NCBI GenBank assembly: GCA_039024435.1
Contig: JBCCQH010000118.1
Span: forward strand, 1 to 22,877
From: JBCCQH01 sp039024435
Lineage (GTDB): Bacteria > Bacteroidota > Bacteroidia > J057 > JADKCL01
DNA length: 22,877 nt
Direction of reading: 5' to 3'
Each line of letters starts with the position of its first letter. Position 1 is the stretch's first letter. Positions 22,874-22,877 of this stretch are shown here, in pieces. Under the pieces are notes generated by a model. The model saw only the letters and a program-made list of their open reading frames with translations. It was not told where the DNA came from and ran no database searches. The position numbers and the translations under genes were made by a program.

Positions 22874-22877
22874 CAAC

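Overview
This 22.9 kb window looks like chromosomal DNA of a GC-rich member of the Bacteroidota, probably a Saprospiria/Lewinella-like organism. The supports are a Bacteroidota-type arginine decarboxylase, a three-gene sdhCAB operon with a one-subunit cytochrome b anchor, weak Shine-Dalgarno sequences, several promoter candidates of the TTG-N19/20-TAnnTTTG type, and many small exported proteins. The lineage is inferred from remembered family resemblance, not from a search.

Layout, left to right. 1-1062 is the C-terminal part of an S9 (DPP IV-like) peptidase running in from the left edge. It converges on a small lipoprotein gene (1067-1645, minus). 1748-2954 is an ECF sigma factor overlapping a membrane anti-sigma-like protein that carries a thioredoxin-fold domain without a CxxC pair. 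A Crp/Fnr regulator (3049-3612), a membrane-anchored SRPBCC protein (3680-4216) and a small exported protein (4226-4723, minus) follow. 4934-8505 (minus) is sdhCAB, with a good promoter upstream and a hairpin downstream. 8506-9224 is a 719-base non-coding stretch with six hairpins in a row, the last a terminator-like hairpin about 50 bases before the next gene. 9225-13602 is a tightly overlapping operon: DUF4956 membrane protein, CotH-like/beta-helix protein, VTC-domain protein. Then come a DUF4412-like exported protein, a short helical protein (minus), a subtilisin-family protease with a C-terminal C1q domain whose 5' end is frameshifted, an ADP-ribosylglycohydrolase (minus), a biosynthetic-type arginine decarboxylase, and an AAC(3)-I-like acetyltransferase (minus).

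The right end (20813-22490) is the most unusual part. A protein with an acidic low-complexity N-terminus and an eCIS-core (DUF4157) domain with HExxH ends in a small helical domain resembling C-terminal toxin domains of polymorphic toxins. It overlaps a 101-residue gene that looks like an immunity partner. A strong terminator follows, then a separate long inverted repeat and a second, weaker terminator-like hairpin.

Most genes are ordinary core or accessory functions. The parts that deserve follow-up are the eCIS-core toxin/immunity pair, the structured leader ahead of the DUF4956-CotH-VTC operon, the sigma/anti-sigma-thioredoxin pair, the protease-C1q fusion with its frameshift, and the inverted repeat at the right edge.
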